From the NCBI GenBank assembly GCA_024364735.1, contig JAGFNQ010010100.1:112805-176804 (forward strand): DNA of 64,000 bases. The letters run 5' to 3'. Numbering within the stretch: the stretch's first letter is position 1; each line of letters begins with the position of its first letter. Positions 44,235-54,165 of this stretch are shown one piece after another. Source of the DNA: Boesenbergia rotunda (lineage: Eukaryota > Streptophyta > Magnoliopsida > Zingiberales > Zingiberaceae). The notes below the pieces were generated by a model. That model was not told the origin of the DNA. It was given only the letters and a program-made list of their open reading frames with translations, and searched no databases. The position numbers and the translations under genes are program-made.

Positions 44235-44248
44235 AAGTGTGGGGGAGT
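44235..44248 (+). promoter_or_regulatory. A1 polypurine tract
   Basis: AAGTGTGGGGGAGT abuts the 3' LTR start at 44249. Identical copies occur at 41857-41870 and 42512-42525. Confidence 0.9.
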
Positions 44249-46964
44249 TGATAAGTACCATTTTTATTGATTATTTTAATTGCTAAAATCCATGTTTGAC
44301 CCATGTTTTTATTGCTTAATTGTGATTTTACCCTAGGTTTTAGGATTTTATCTTATTTTGGACTTAATTGTAAAATTACATAATTTTTGGATTATTTGAC
44401 CACTAATTTTCTGATATATTTTTGTAGGCATGAAAGGATCCTGGACCTAGGATACACTGGGTCAAACTTGAGTCGGATGTGAACCGGATTGAATTATCAA
44501 GCCTACGATTAATCCGGGCCGTCCGATTCAAGAGCGGCTAGATCTGAGCCATCCGGGACGATCTGAAGCAATCCGAGCTAGGGTTAGGGTTGATCAAGCT
44601 CCATGATCAAGATCTGAAGGTTTCATCCCAATCAGAGCTAAATCAACCGTTGGATCAAGCTAGGAGGGCTCTAGAGCGTCCATTCACAGATTGAGTTGAT
44701 CTGGACCATCCGTTGCATATCTGGAGGATCCGAGCTACCACGAGGCAGATCCTGACCCCAGATCATCATCATAAAAGTTTGGCTCCAATCAGAGCAAAAT
44801 CAGCCGTTGGATTCTCCAATCAATCTGAGCCGTCCAATTTTAATTACTTAAGAAAAATGCCGCAGCAACCTTCGTCGCGTTCTTCGCCGCTACAGTAGGT
44901 TCTTCGTTTCTTAGCTTTTCTTCCGTTTTTCTTCAATTCATGGGGCGCGACCCCTCAATTCTTCATCAGATCAAGTTTGGATCATTGGAGATAGCTTGTT
45001 GGAGAATTCAGCTCAGATTTCATCCGGACAGAGGTTGTTTGAGGGTTTCGGCACTCTTGTGGTCGAGCTTGACATCTCACTACAACCATTCCGACACTGA
45101 GCCACTTGTAGGGGTTCTCAGGTGAGATCAGGTCTTCCCAAATCACCATCGCAGCTCACAACTGAGATGAAGTTTCGGATTGGAAATTTCCCCAACTGTG
45201 CAGTTTGAGTAGATTCGACCAACTGAGCTGTTCTCCAATCGATTTGCTGAGCCTAGGGGTTCGAAGCCAGCTCTTGCTTGACGACCAAGAAGATTTTGAG
45301 CTCGTGGAAGATTGAGGAGTAGTTTAACTCGTTTAATTTCTGTTTTTGTAGCTGTAATTTCATCACTGCCGTGTTCTGTTTCTGCATTTTAGTTTCAGCT
45401 GCTGTAGTTAACTTTTCGGATGTAATTCTGCTTAATTAGTGGTTTTAATATGTTCTTCTATTAGTTAGCTAGTTTGTTTAGTTAGTACTCCACTTAATTT
45501 CACTTGTTTTGCAATTTTATGCTTGAGTATCAGCTGTGCCATAAGTCTTTCTGCGTGCCAAGTTCTTTTCCTGATTTTTGCATCTTCTTTCAATTTCGAT
45601 TCTTGTGTAGTTAATTCCCTGCAATTAAAGATCGCATTTAGTATATCAATGCATTAGAGTTGAGCTTGTTTTCCAGCCAATTCTATTTCTGAACCTTTAG
45701 CTCAGCCTTTGTGTATCAATTCTTCCAATTCATTTCTGCAATTCTGAATTGCAGTCCTTCCATTCGAATTTCTGCAACTTGAATCCATTATCTGTGCTAG
45801 TTCATTTTATTCTATACCTTGTCAGCTATCATTTCTGAATGTTGTATTAGTGAGGTTCTGCATTTAGATCACAGCACTTGGATTCCTTGATTTGTTCGGA
45901 CTTGCATCCACTTTGTTGCTGAAATTCTAATACAGAGTTTGTATTTTCTGCCCATGTTGTGTATCAGATTTTTTTTTGTATCAAGTGCTGTCTAGATTCT
46001 GAGAATCTTATCTTACTTTGAATTGGTGCATTCAACTGAAGTTTGGACATGTTTGTTGCTGATCAGTTTCGAATTTTGAATTATGTTGGTTGCTGAAATT
46101 TCACAGTCCATTTCTGCAAATTCTGCAGTTTTGGGTTTGTCCAGTCTTCAACGTCTTGATTGATCATTATTTTGAAGTTGAATGTCTACATTTATCCCTG
46201 CGTATCACTGAGTTCACAGCTGTACTTTCCCAGCAGTAATCGATTCATTCAATTCTGAATTGGCAGCCTCACCATTGGCACAAAAGCATTGGTTTTGGCA
46301 TAAATGTTTCCTTTGCGTGTCAACTATTTTTGGCTCTGATTTGCATCAAGACTAAGCCTGTTTTTAATGTATATTCAAGCCTGAAAATCATCTCTGTCGC
46401 ATTGGGTTGGTTCTGAATTGTATTTTCATCTCGGCACCTAAGTTTTATTTAGGGTGTACCAAGTTTTGGTGGCATGTATCTTGTATCAAGTGAGCTTTAC
46501 AATGACTTGTATCAAACTGTCTATAGATTGTCTAGTCTTTGGTTGTTTTGGATGGAAAAACCTTAAGCTACACTCTGCATTAGTGAGTCTCGGATTTAGT
46601 TTTGATTTCCTGAAGTTTGCAAAATTGCATAAGTTGATTTACTTGCTCTTTGGTTGAATTACTAATTGCTATCACCTTGCTTGGCCCATTTAGTTTGGTT
46701 TCCTTTATTTTCTTGTGTTTCATTTCCGAATTTACAACCCAAAACCCGAATCACATTCGAGACCCAAAAACACAAACGACACCTAATACAAGCACGAATC
46801 AAACAAACTCTCAACTAGTCCCTGAGAAAAATACGACCTGTGACCCCTATATTACATTTTCATACTTTTGATTGTAAAAGGGTTTCCAGCATTTCATCCA
46901 GCTATTCATTTATAAATATTTAAATTTGAGGCCCACATTCGTGACACATAGTTTGGGGCTGTCA
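44249..46964 (+). repeat. A1 3' LTR
   Basis: 2716 bp, partner of 36982-39718, differing by substitutions and small gaps. It ends GGGGCTGTCA, followed by target duplication CTCGG. Confidence 0.92.
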
Positions 46965-47765
46965 CTCGGCTCTCTGCCGGACCCGTGGCGACCCACGCTC
47001 CCTGAGATGCCCCCGACCGAGAGGCCAGACTCTCGCCCTCACGAGTTATAAGTGGGCTTGCTCCCACGACCCTCGGCTCGGCTCTCAGCCGGACGCGTGG
47101 CGACCCACACTCCCTGATATGTCCCCGACCGAGAAGCCAGACTCTCGCTCTCGCGAGTTATAAGTGGGTCTGCTCCCATGACCCTCGGATCGGCTCCCAG
47201 TCAGACGCGTGACAACCCACGCTCGCTGAGATGCCCCCTACCGAGAAGCCTGACTCTCGCCCTCGCGAGTTATAAGTGGGCATGCTCCCTCGACCCTCGA
47301 CTCGGCACTCAGCCGGACGCGTGGCGACCCACGCTCCCTGAGATGTCCCCGACCGAGAAGCCAGACTCTCACCCTCGCGAGTTATAAGTGGGCATGCTCC
47401 CATGACCCTCGGCTCGGCTCTCAGCTGGACGTGTGGCGACCCATGCTCCCTGAGATGTCCCTGACCGAGAAGCCAGACTCTCGCTCTCGCGAGTTATAAG
47501 TGGGCCTGCTCCCACGATCCTCGGCTCGACCCTCAGCCGGGCGCGTGGCGACCCACGCTCCCTGAGATGTCCCCGACCGAGAAGCCAGACTCTCGCTCTC
47601 GCGAGTTATAAGTGGGTCTGCTCCGACGATCCTCGGCTCGGCTCTCAGCCGGACACGTGGTAGCCCACGCTCCCTGAGATGTCCCAGACCGAGAAGCCAG
47701 ACTTTCGCTATCGCGAGCTATGAGGGGGCATGCTCCCACGAATCCCTCAGATCGGCTCCCAGTCG
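46965..47765. repeat. 112-bp tandem array, right part, about 7 copies (G3)
   Basis: Continues the array at 35028-36981 after the A1 insertion, with the same unit and dyads. The last copies are more diverged (GCTATGAGGGGGCATGC at 47718). Beyond it, 47766-48179 holds one more CTCGC...GCGAG hairpin and no gene. Confidence 0.93.
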
Positions 47766-49264
47766 AACGCGTGGCGACCCTTGCTCCCTGGGTACTACCT
47801 CACCGGACATCTAATCTCTCGCCCGCATGCGAGCTATGAACAGGAAGGTCCCCGTAGCCTCCCGAGCTTGATTTTCCAACTTGGCGCGCGACCGCCAGCG
47901 AGTGAAGTAGCTCGATGACGAGGCTCTAAGCTAATCCAGTTGACAATCGAGAGTGTGTGGATCAAAAGTCTTCCTGATTCTCTTAGCGGCTGAAACTCTC
48001 GTGCTCAAGAAGTTTGAGCTAATCACGTGAGAAGCCGTCTCAGCCGACGATGCCCTTACCCGAGTGATTAACGCTTAGAAGCCCCCGAGCTCAAGCATGA
48101 CATTCGCAAGGCCGAATTGATCAATCAAGTCACTCGCGCCGAACACCAATACTGAAACACGGAGAAAAGAAACTTGCATTCATAGTAATCCTACTACAAA
48201 AAATGAGGCTAGGCCTCCGCCAAAAAGGAAAAAAGCAAGGGAAGGCTTCCCGCAACGACTGCTCAAGGCATACGGGCGTGTCGCTGAGATGCGGCATGAG
48301 CCCGAGCCGCCTCCAGATCCTTCCGAACCGTCTCCTGTTCCGACTCCAGAACGACGCGCTGCCTCCGAAGTCGTGCGAGATCTCTCGAGCGAGCGGTCAA
48401 CTCCTCCTCCTTGACTGTCAGTTTGGCACGCACGCGGCGACCGACTGACACGTCTCCAGAAGCTCTGCCTTGACCTTGGCCAGCTCGGCCTGAGCCTGGT
48501 GCTCAAGGTCTCGGGCTTGGTGCTCCGTATACTCCAGGCGGGTGATTTGGCGTCGTGCCTGGATGACTGCCGCATATAAAATGAAAGCACAGAGACAATA
48601 AACACACTTACAGAGCACAATGAACACAGACAGAAAACCTTCACCAAGCTCACTCAGCACAACTCTCACGCAAGAGCTCCCAGCTCTTCGTGTCTGCTTG
48701 TTGATGGACTCGCCAAGTTCTCCTCTGCTTCAAGGTGCTCAAGTTGCAGAAGCTTCAAAGGATGCTCAAGTTTTTCAGAAGCTTCAAGATGCTGAATTAT
48801 TGCTCAAGAGTTGTCGCTCTATTCCTCTTTAGAGACTTCTTTGCTACCAGCTCTTAAGCCTCTGCTCAACAACTCAGGTCACAGGCGCGCCTCTGTAGCT
48901 CCTAGCTGCTCACGCGCCTCTGCAGATCCCAGCTGCTCACCAGCTCGTCTGCAACAGCCTCAGCTACTCCTGACCTCTTCTGGACTCACTGAACTCCCTT
49001 CAGCCAAGCCCAGGTCAGCTTGTCAGCTTCCAGTCGTTGCCAGCCCATGCCAGTCGTCCGTTGTAACCTGATAAGAAGAAACAACCAAACTTACTCAACA
49101 GAAAGCCTCCCATTGACTCTCCTCCAATGTTTGAGTCATCTTCCATTACCTGCAAACTCATCAGACGCTTAGCAAAGCATATCACAAGGAAATCACAGTG
49201 TATCAGAGAAAGCGCAGAGAAAACAGACGCGATCAGAGCGTCTGATAGCGATTTCAAATTAATG

Positions 49265-49785
49265 TTACAGCTACTGATCGATCACCAGACCGATCAGAGA
49301 GGACCCTGATCGGTCACCAGACCGATCAGGGTTAGCCCTGACCGATCAGGCTCCAGCCTGATCGGTCCATAGTGAGAAACTGGAAATCACGACTTCTAGT
49401 GATCGGTCACCAGACCGATCCAGCACTAGCTGGGTTTCCTCCAGCTTCTCTCTGCCACAACCCCTGATCGGTCACCAGACCGATCAGGTTGTGGCCTGAT
49501 CGGTCTGGGGACCGATCAGGGCACTCTCTGACCGATCAGGCTCCAGCCTGATTGGTGATAATGAGGAACTCGCGATGTTTGATCGATCACCAAAACGATC
49601 AGGAGGTCTCCCTGATCGGTCACCAGACCGATCAGGAGCCAAGCAAAAGCCAACCAAGAGTTCTCTGTTCTCTACCTGATCGGTCACCAGATCGATCAGC
49701 CTTCACTGGATCGGTCACCAGACCGATCCACACCAGGAGTTCGTGCCAATCTCCCTGATCGGTCACCAAATAGATCCAGAGGCTT
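49265..49785. repeat. Cluster of GATCGGTC / GACCGATC hairpins
   Basis: About a dozen inverted repeats in 520 bp. The common form has arms CTGATCGGTC and GACCGATCAG around loop ACCA (49306, 49464, 49612). At 49708 the outer pairs read TGGATCGGTC and GACCGATCCA, so both arms changed together. Related copies occur in the MITE at 56065. Confidence 0.85.
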
Positions 49786-49989
49786 CCAATCCAACCCTAA
49801 GTCAAGAGAACGGGGCTTCCTAGCCTTCTCTGACTCGTGCTCAGCCCCCCACACCAAGATTCTGTGCCCAACTTCACTCACTGGGACTACATTCAACCTA
49901 GCTTCCCAAGCTAGGACCTGACTTCACTCACCAGGATTTCATCCAACCTAGCTTCCCAAACTAGGACCTGGCTTCCCAAGCCAGGGTTT

Positions 49990-50165
49990 CACTTAGTCCC
50001 ACTAGGTGTGCCTAGTCCCACTAGGTCTTTTCCACCTAGTCCCACTAGGTGTGCCTAGTCCCACTAGGTCTTTTCCACCTAGTCCCACTAGGTGTGCCTA
50101 GTCCCACTAGGTCTTTTCTACCTAGTCCCACTAGGTGTGCCTACTCCCACTAAGTCTTTTCTATG
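49990..50165. repeat. 43-bp tandem repeat, about four copies
   Basis: Each unit holds two copies of CCTAGTCCCACTAGG, a 6-bp stem with loop CCC, separated by TGTG or TCTTTTCCA. About eight hairpins in total, the last one degraded (CCTACTCCCACTAAG). Confidence 0.88.
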
Positions 50166-51960
50166 CCAGTGTGCGATCTCCCAGATCCATCTGGACTTAA
50201 TCCGAGTTCATTCAACCAAACTTAAATCATTGTCAACACCAAAACAATAATCAGGCCAGACTGCATCAACACCCCCGACCGGATTGGGGATGTCTCCCCT
50301 GACGGAGGAGAAGCAGGGTCTTCCGAGGACACACAGGGCGATGGAGACGGCGAAGCAGAAGCCTCGACGGCGGGCTTCTTGCCTTCTCGTTGGCCACTCG
50401 GTCGGCTAGCTGAGGCCGCCGCCGGAGTAATCGGTAAAGTCGAGGGCTCATATCGACGTGCTCGCTTCCGTCGAAAAACGAGGGGTCATTCGTCCTTCGA
50501 GCTGGACCAGGAAGTCTCCTCATCATCTGGCACGGGCACGGGGGAAGCACGGCGCGGCGCCTCGGTGGTCGGAAGAGCCGCCTCCCACCCAACTAGCAGC
50601 TCAGCCACGCGAGCCTCCAACTCGGCTGCCTCCATACCATAGCCCTCCTCGAGAGCGGCCGGTTGCATCATAGCGGTTGCAAAACAAACAACGGTCAGAC
50701 GACCCCGGGGGGATAAGGAAGGAAAGGGAGGGCTTACCGAAGGAAGTAGGTCGTTGAATCGGCGTTGGACTGAGCCCGAATACGGACAGGATGTCCTCGC
50801 GCAATAGAAGTCCCCCATGGAAGCGCCGACCCCCGAGCTTGGAGAAGGCTGATTGACACTGGGGGAAGGATGAAAGTACTTGTACAAAGGGGGGGGGGAA
50901 GGAAAATTCATCAGAAAGCCGACCGGCCAGGTAGGGAGCCGGACGGGGTGAATATAGAAATATCGTTCCTTCCAGCCCTTGTTGGAGGTCGGAAGTTTCG
51001 ATAGGAACGAAGTGCCAGGTTGGGCCTGGAAGAAGAAATCGCCTAGCTCTTGCTTTTTTGGGCAAAAGAAGTAATAAAAGATGTCGGGACGGAAGAGAAT
51101 CTGTTATAAAGAGAAGATGATGACCGACCCGCAGAGGAGACGAATGGAGTTATGGGCTAATTGGGATAGATTGATGCGGAAGTAACGATAGACGGCGATG
51201 ATGAAGAGATGGACATGGAAGCGCAACCCGGCCTGTAGATGGTCCCGGAAAATAGTAATATAGTACGGGGGAGGTTTGGCAGGTTGGTCAGAGGATGAGG
51301 GCAATAGGAGATGATGGTCCGAGGGAATATAATAGGTCGCTCGGATCACCTCCAGGTCGTGGTGATCGAGCTCGGACACTGTAGTGACATACCAGGGGGA
51401 CGGAGAATGGGATGAAGAAGTCATTAGGAGCAAGCAAGAGAAGGAACACTAACCGGGGAATAGGACGCCGAAAAAGATGAACGGAGCAGGGTGCCTTGCC
51501 GGAACCCAGTAGAGAACCAAGAAACAGCGTTTCGACGTCGGGGGTAAAAGAGCAAGGGTAAAACTGCCCGGTAAGTTCCTATTTATAGGACCCCGAGAGC
51601 AACGCCGACCGTCCGATGGCGGGCCAAAGAATAGGCGGCGAAGGACGCGAGCCGTCCGATCGAGCCCAGAAAGGGCCCTGCGACAGAGTAACCCACGTGC
51701 ACTCTCATCATTCGCCCAAGCAAACAGCGGACGCTTCGTCGCTCGGGGAAGCAATGACTAGGAGACACATGCCGCGATTAAATGCGGTAATAAATTCACG
51801 AGATTCGAATCTGCTCGGGCGCCTCGGGGAGCCAGAACCGAAGAGACGGGTGATGTGATGGGTTCGGCCGATCGGGATACCCCCCTCACAGACGACCTTT
51901 AAGGTCGGCAAGGAGGAGTCAGGCCATTCGGTGCGCCAGGCTCGCTTCAATAGACGACAG

Positions 51961-52013
51961 TCCAGTCAGTCGGACTTGACGCCTCCTTTGACTAGACTCG
52001 AGGGGGACGCTTA
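51961..52013 (+). promoter_or_regulatory. G3 polypurine tract and conserved block
   Basis: CAGTCAGTCGGACTTGACGC, then CTCCTTTGACTAGACTCGAG and GGGGGACGCTTA, abut the 3' LTR at 52014. The same block lies beside the G1 and G2 3' LTRs. Confidence 0.8.
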
Positions 52014-52946
52014 TGATCCCGGCTTTGCTCACCGGTCGCTCGACCCGCTCAGCCAGCCAAGCTAGCGCCATGAAGGACCCACTAGAAGGGCCGCCGGCGA
52101 CCTCACCAGGGGAATCCTTGAGCCAGGTAACCCCCGAGGCGCTCGTTGACCGACCCCGGGCAGGGTGGGTCGCGTCGATTCTGAGCGTCTCCTAACTCAG
52201 TCACCTAAACCTACACCTCGACCGGAATCGGGGCCAGGCCATTTAGTCGGGCGCGTGGCGGTCCACGCTCCCTCGGCATCCCCTGGATGGGACAACTCAT
52301 AGAATCGAGACGAAGCCAGACAGACATAACCAACAGACCCCCGATTTAGGGTGTACCCCGCGCCTCAACTCTCCCAGTCGGACGCGTGGCGGCCCACGCT
52401 CCCTGGCCATTACCTGACCTGGTCCTCGACACTCGGACTCGCCGGTCGGCGCTCGGGCTACGAACTAGATCGTCCCTACACCGCCCTATGACATTACATC
52501 CAGGGTACGATCTTGACGTCGGGGTACTATGCGCCTTACCCATTTGTGACACACCTCGCGGTTATCCCGCCAATTCAGTACCTTCGTACTGCCCAAGAAC
52601 CCCGCGCCACGCTGCGGCACTTTCAGGTGCTCTCATAACGAGCTGACAGGTACCACACCCTTGTCTTGTCGACACGGACAGGGGTTGTCAGCTCCCCCGG
52701 CTATGTAAGCCCTCCACTCCTCATTCCACAGGTATGCGCGCGAGCTCTCTCTTCCACTATATTTCCATTTGCTCCCCTATATTTCCTGCGGATACTGACT
52801 TGACCGTCGGATTGTCTTGCTGAGGAAACTCCCCGGTGGGTTTGCTAACGGTCACTGTTTTGCAGGCAGGGGCCAGGTCAGAGCCAGGTCGGCACTACCT
52901 CAGCCGCTCGTGTTGCTCGGGAGACCATTCCGCCTTTGGGACTTTC
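52014..52946 (+). repeat. G3 3' LTR, truncated
   Basis: Matches 32604-33548 up to the GGGACTTTCC stretch, then stops about 30 bp short of the expected CAGGATCA end. A hAT-type MITE follows at once. Compared with the 5' LTR it has many substitutions, so G3 is older than G1. Confidence 0.85.
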
Positions 52947-52954
52947 CCTGAAAG

Positions 52955-53469
52955 TAGGGTTGTAATCGAACCGAACCGAGCCGAATACTTGAGAGTTTGA
53001 GTTTAGTTCGTTTATTATCGAGCCGAGCTCGAGCTTAATTTATTTAATATAGTGATGGCTCGTGAGCATATTCGAGCCTAATCGAGCCCTAAACGAATTT
53101 ACCAAATATAAATTATTAATTAAATTATTCATCAATTTATTAAAAAAATAAATTATATATTCTAAAAAATATAAAATATTTACTAAAATCTATGATTTTA
53201 TTCATACAAATGAGCTTTATTGGATATTTTATATTTATTAAATGTAAAAGTGTCAAAATTATATATTTAATATTAAATATTAATTTTATATTTTACGAAC
53301 TAGTTCACGAGCTTATTAACGAGTCTATTCACGAGCTAACGAGCCGAATACTGCCGAGTTTGAGTTTGGTTCGTTAATATTAACGAGCTTTATTAAACAA
53401 GCATGAACAAGCTTCTATTGAATCGAGCTCCGAATAATTCACAAGCAGCTTAATTCATTTACAACCCTA
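52955..53469. mobile_element. hAT-type MITE
   Basis: 515 bp with 11-bp terminal inverted repeats TAGGGTTGTAA / TTACAACCCTA. Flanks CCTGAAAG (52947-52954) and CTTGAAAG (53470-53477) form an 8-bp target duplication with one change, as expected for hAT elements. Subterminal regions are rich in CGAGC and GAACCGAGC motifs in both orientations. No coding. Confidence 0.82.
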
Positions 53470-53477
53470 CTTGAAAG

Positions 53478-53785
53478 CTAATTCGATAGTTCATATCTAA
53501 TTTATCTGAACCTTCTCGATTATATTAACTAAAAATGTATGACCTAGGTTACAATTTACATACAAATATAGAAATAGTAATAACTTTCATAAATAATATA
53601 TTAAGTAAATAATTTAGTTCAGTTATTATTTAAGAGTTTTATATCCTATTTATCTTATAATGTAAGCACGTGTAATTTATTTTATTTTTTAAAATTTCTT
53701 TAACTTTCATATTATATAATTTAAATCTTAAATATTAAAATCTAAAACTTAAAATTTAAATCTTACCGGCTAAAAAAATTATTTA

Positions 53786-53820
<35 letters not shown>

Positions 53821-54120
53821 TTTGATGAGCATCATAAAATATATAGGATAATATTCTTGTTTATTTAAATCTATTTTTAGCATTGAAGTTATTTAATTTC
53901 ACAGCAGATCCAAAAGGAAAGTAAGTGCTATTTACTCCCTTTCCTTTTATGTATTTCCTTTTTCTTACCGTTGAATTCAAATCCACCCGGCCGTTACATC
54001 GGTCACGTTTCGTAACCCGTTACAGTTAATGCGTATCGCTAATTAAATGTCGCTGCTTTATGGTAATTATGACAACACGACAACATACCGTCGCCCACCA
54101 ATCATGCCGCTACCAGACTC
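53478..54120. other. AT-rich intergenic DNA, upstream of the DUF1685 gene
   Basis: 53484-53601 is a copy of the dispersed repeat that flanks G2, here without an insert. A TA microsatellite occupies about 53785-53820. The last 150 bp are less AT-rich and probably include the promoter of the next gene. Confidence 0.6.
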
Positions 54121-54122
54121 CG

Positions 54123-54131
54123 ATATAAAAG
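54123..54131 (+). promoter_or_regulatory. TATA box of the DUF1685 gene
   Basis: ATATAAAAG lies 35 bp before the ATG at 54166. This would leave a very short 5' UTR, but the match and position are good. Confidence 0.6.
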
Positions 54132-54165
54132 GGGCACCCACTTGGAGTGAGTGGAAGAGGAGTCG

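Larger units (their letters stand above)
36982..46964 (+). mobile_element. A1: non-autonomous Athila-like Gypsy retrotransposon
   Basis: 9983 bp inserted into the G3 array with the perfect target duplication CTCGG (36977-36981 and 46965-46969). LTRs are 2737 and 2716 bp. The primer site TGGCGCCGTTGCCGGGG and polypurine tract AAGTGTGGGGGAGT are of the Athila type. The 4.5-kb interior has no protease, RT, RNase H or integrase. It holds only a Q-rich region resembling the Gag C-terminus of Athila, an acidic repeat frame and noncoding DNA. It must rely on proteins from a related element. Confidence 0.9.
48699..50271 (-). mobile_element. Copia-LTR-like insert in the G3 antisense gene
   Basis: Sequence foreign to the antisense gene, ending GCATCAACA at 50271 and starting TGTTGATGG at 48699, so it has TG...CA ends. 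In minus orientation its start (TGTTGATGCAGTC, then GTGTTGACAATGATTTAAG) resembles the Copia LTR at 4457-2997 in layout. I see no matching target duplication, so the lower edge is uncertain. It may be a solo or truncated LTR. It carries the hairpin clusters listed next and no gene. Confidence 0.55.
48180..51424 (-). pseudogene. Antisense spliced gene of G3 (broken, split by an insert)
   Basis: Counterpart of the G1 antisense gene. A TATA box (TATAAATAGG, 51587-51578) precedes the ATG at 51424. Exon 1 reads FRDHLQAGLRFHVHLF, LSQLAHNSIRLLCG, then after one in-frame TAA (about 51102) PKKQELGDFFFQAQ and LPTSNKGWKERYFYIHP. These are hallmarks of the putative gypsy-type transposase domain. A frameshift precedes LLLREDILSVFGLSPTP. 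Intron 1 is 50737-50677, 61 bp, phase 1, at the same site as in G1, but the acceptor AG is AA. Exon 2 (from 50676) reads AALEEGYGMEAAELEARVAE, like G1 exon 2. The insert at about 48699-50271 cuts it. A coiled-coil exon 3 remnant spans about 48566-48180 (KEEELTARSRDLARLRRQR). Function unknown. Confidence 0.72.
32604..52954 (+). mobile_element. G3: Tat-like Gypsy element, broken and nested
   Basis: Plus-strand element: 5' LTR (32604-33548), primer site, gag remnant, 112-bp array, antisense gene remnant, polypurine block and a right LTR cut short near 52954. Protease is reduced to a start and the whole pol region is absent. The A1 retrotransposon sits in the array (36982-46964) and a Copia-LTR-like insert splits the antisense gene. 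Without these the element would be roughly 8.8 kb. The left flank is a TA run, and the right target duplication is lost with the LTR end. Confidence 0.85.

Noticed and set aside
48699..50271. Definite solo LTR call
   Set aside because: The ends are TG...CA, but the flanking five bases do not match and the lower end lacks similarity to the other Copia LTR, so it is listed only as LTR-like.
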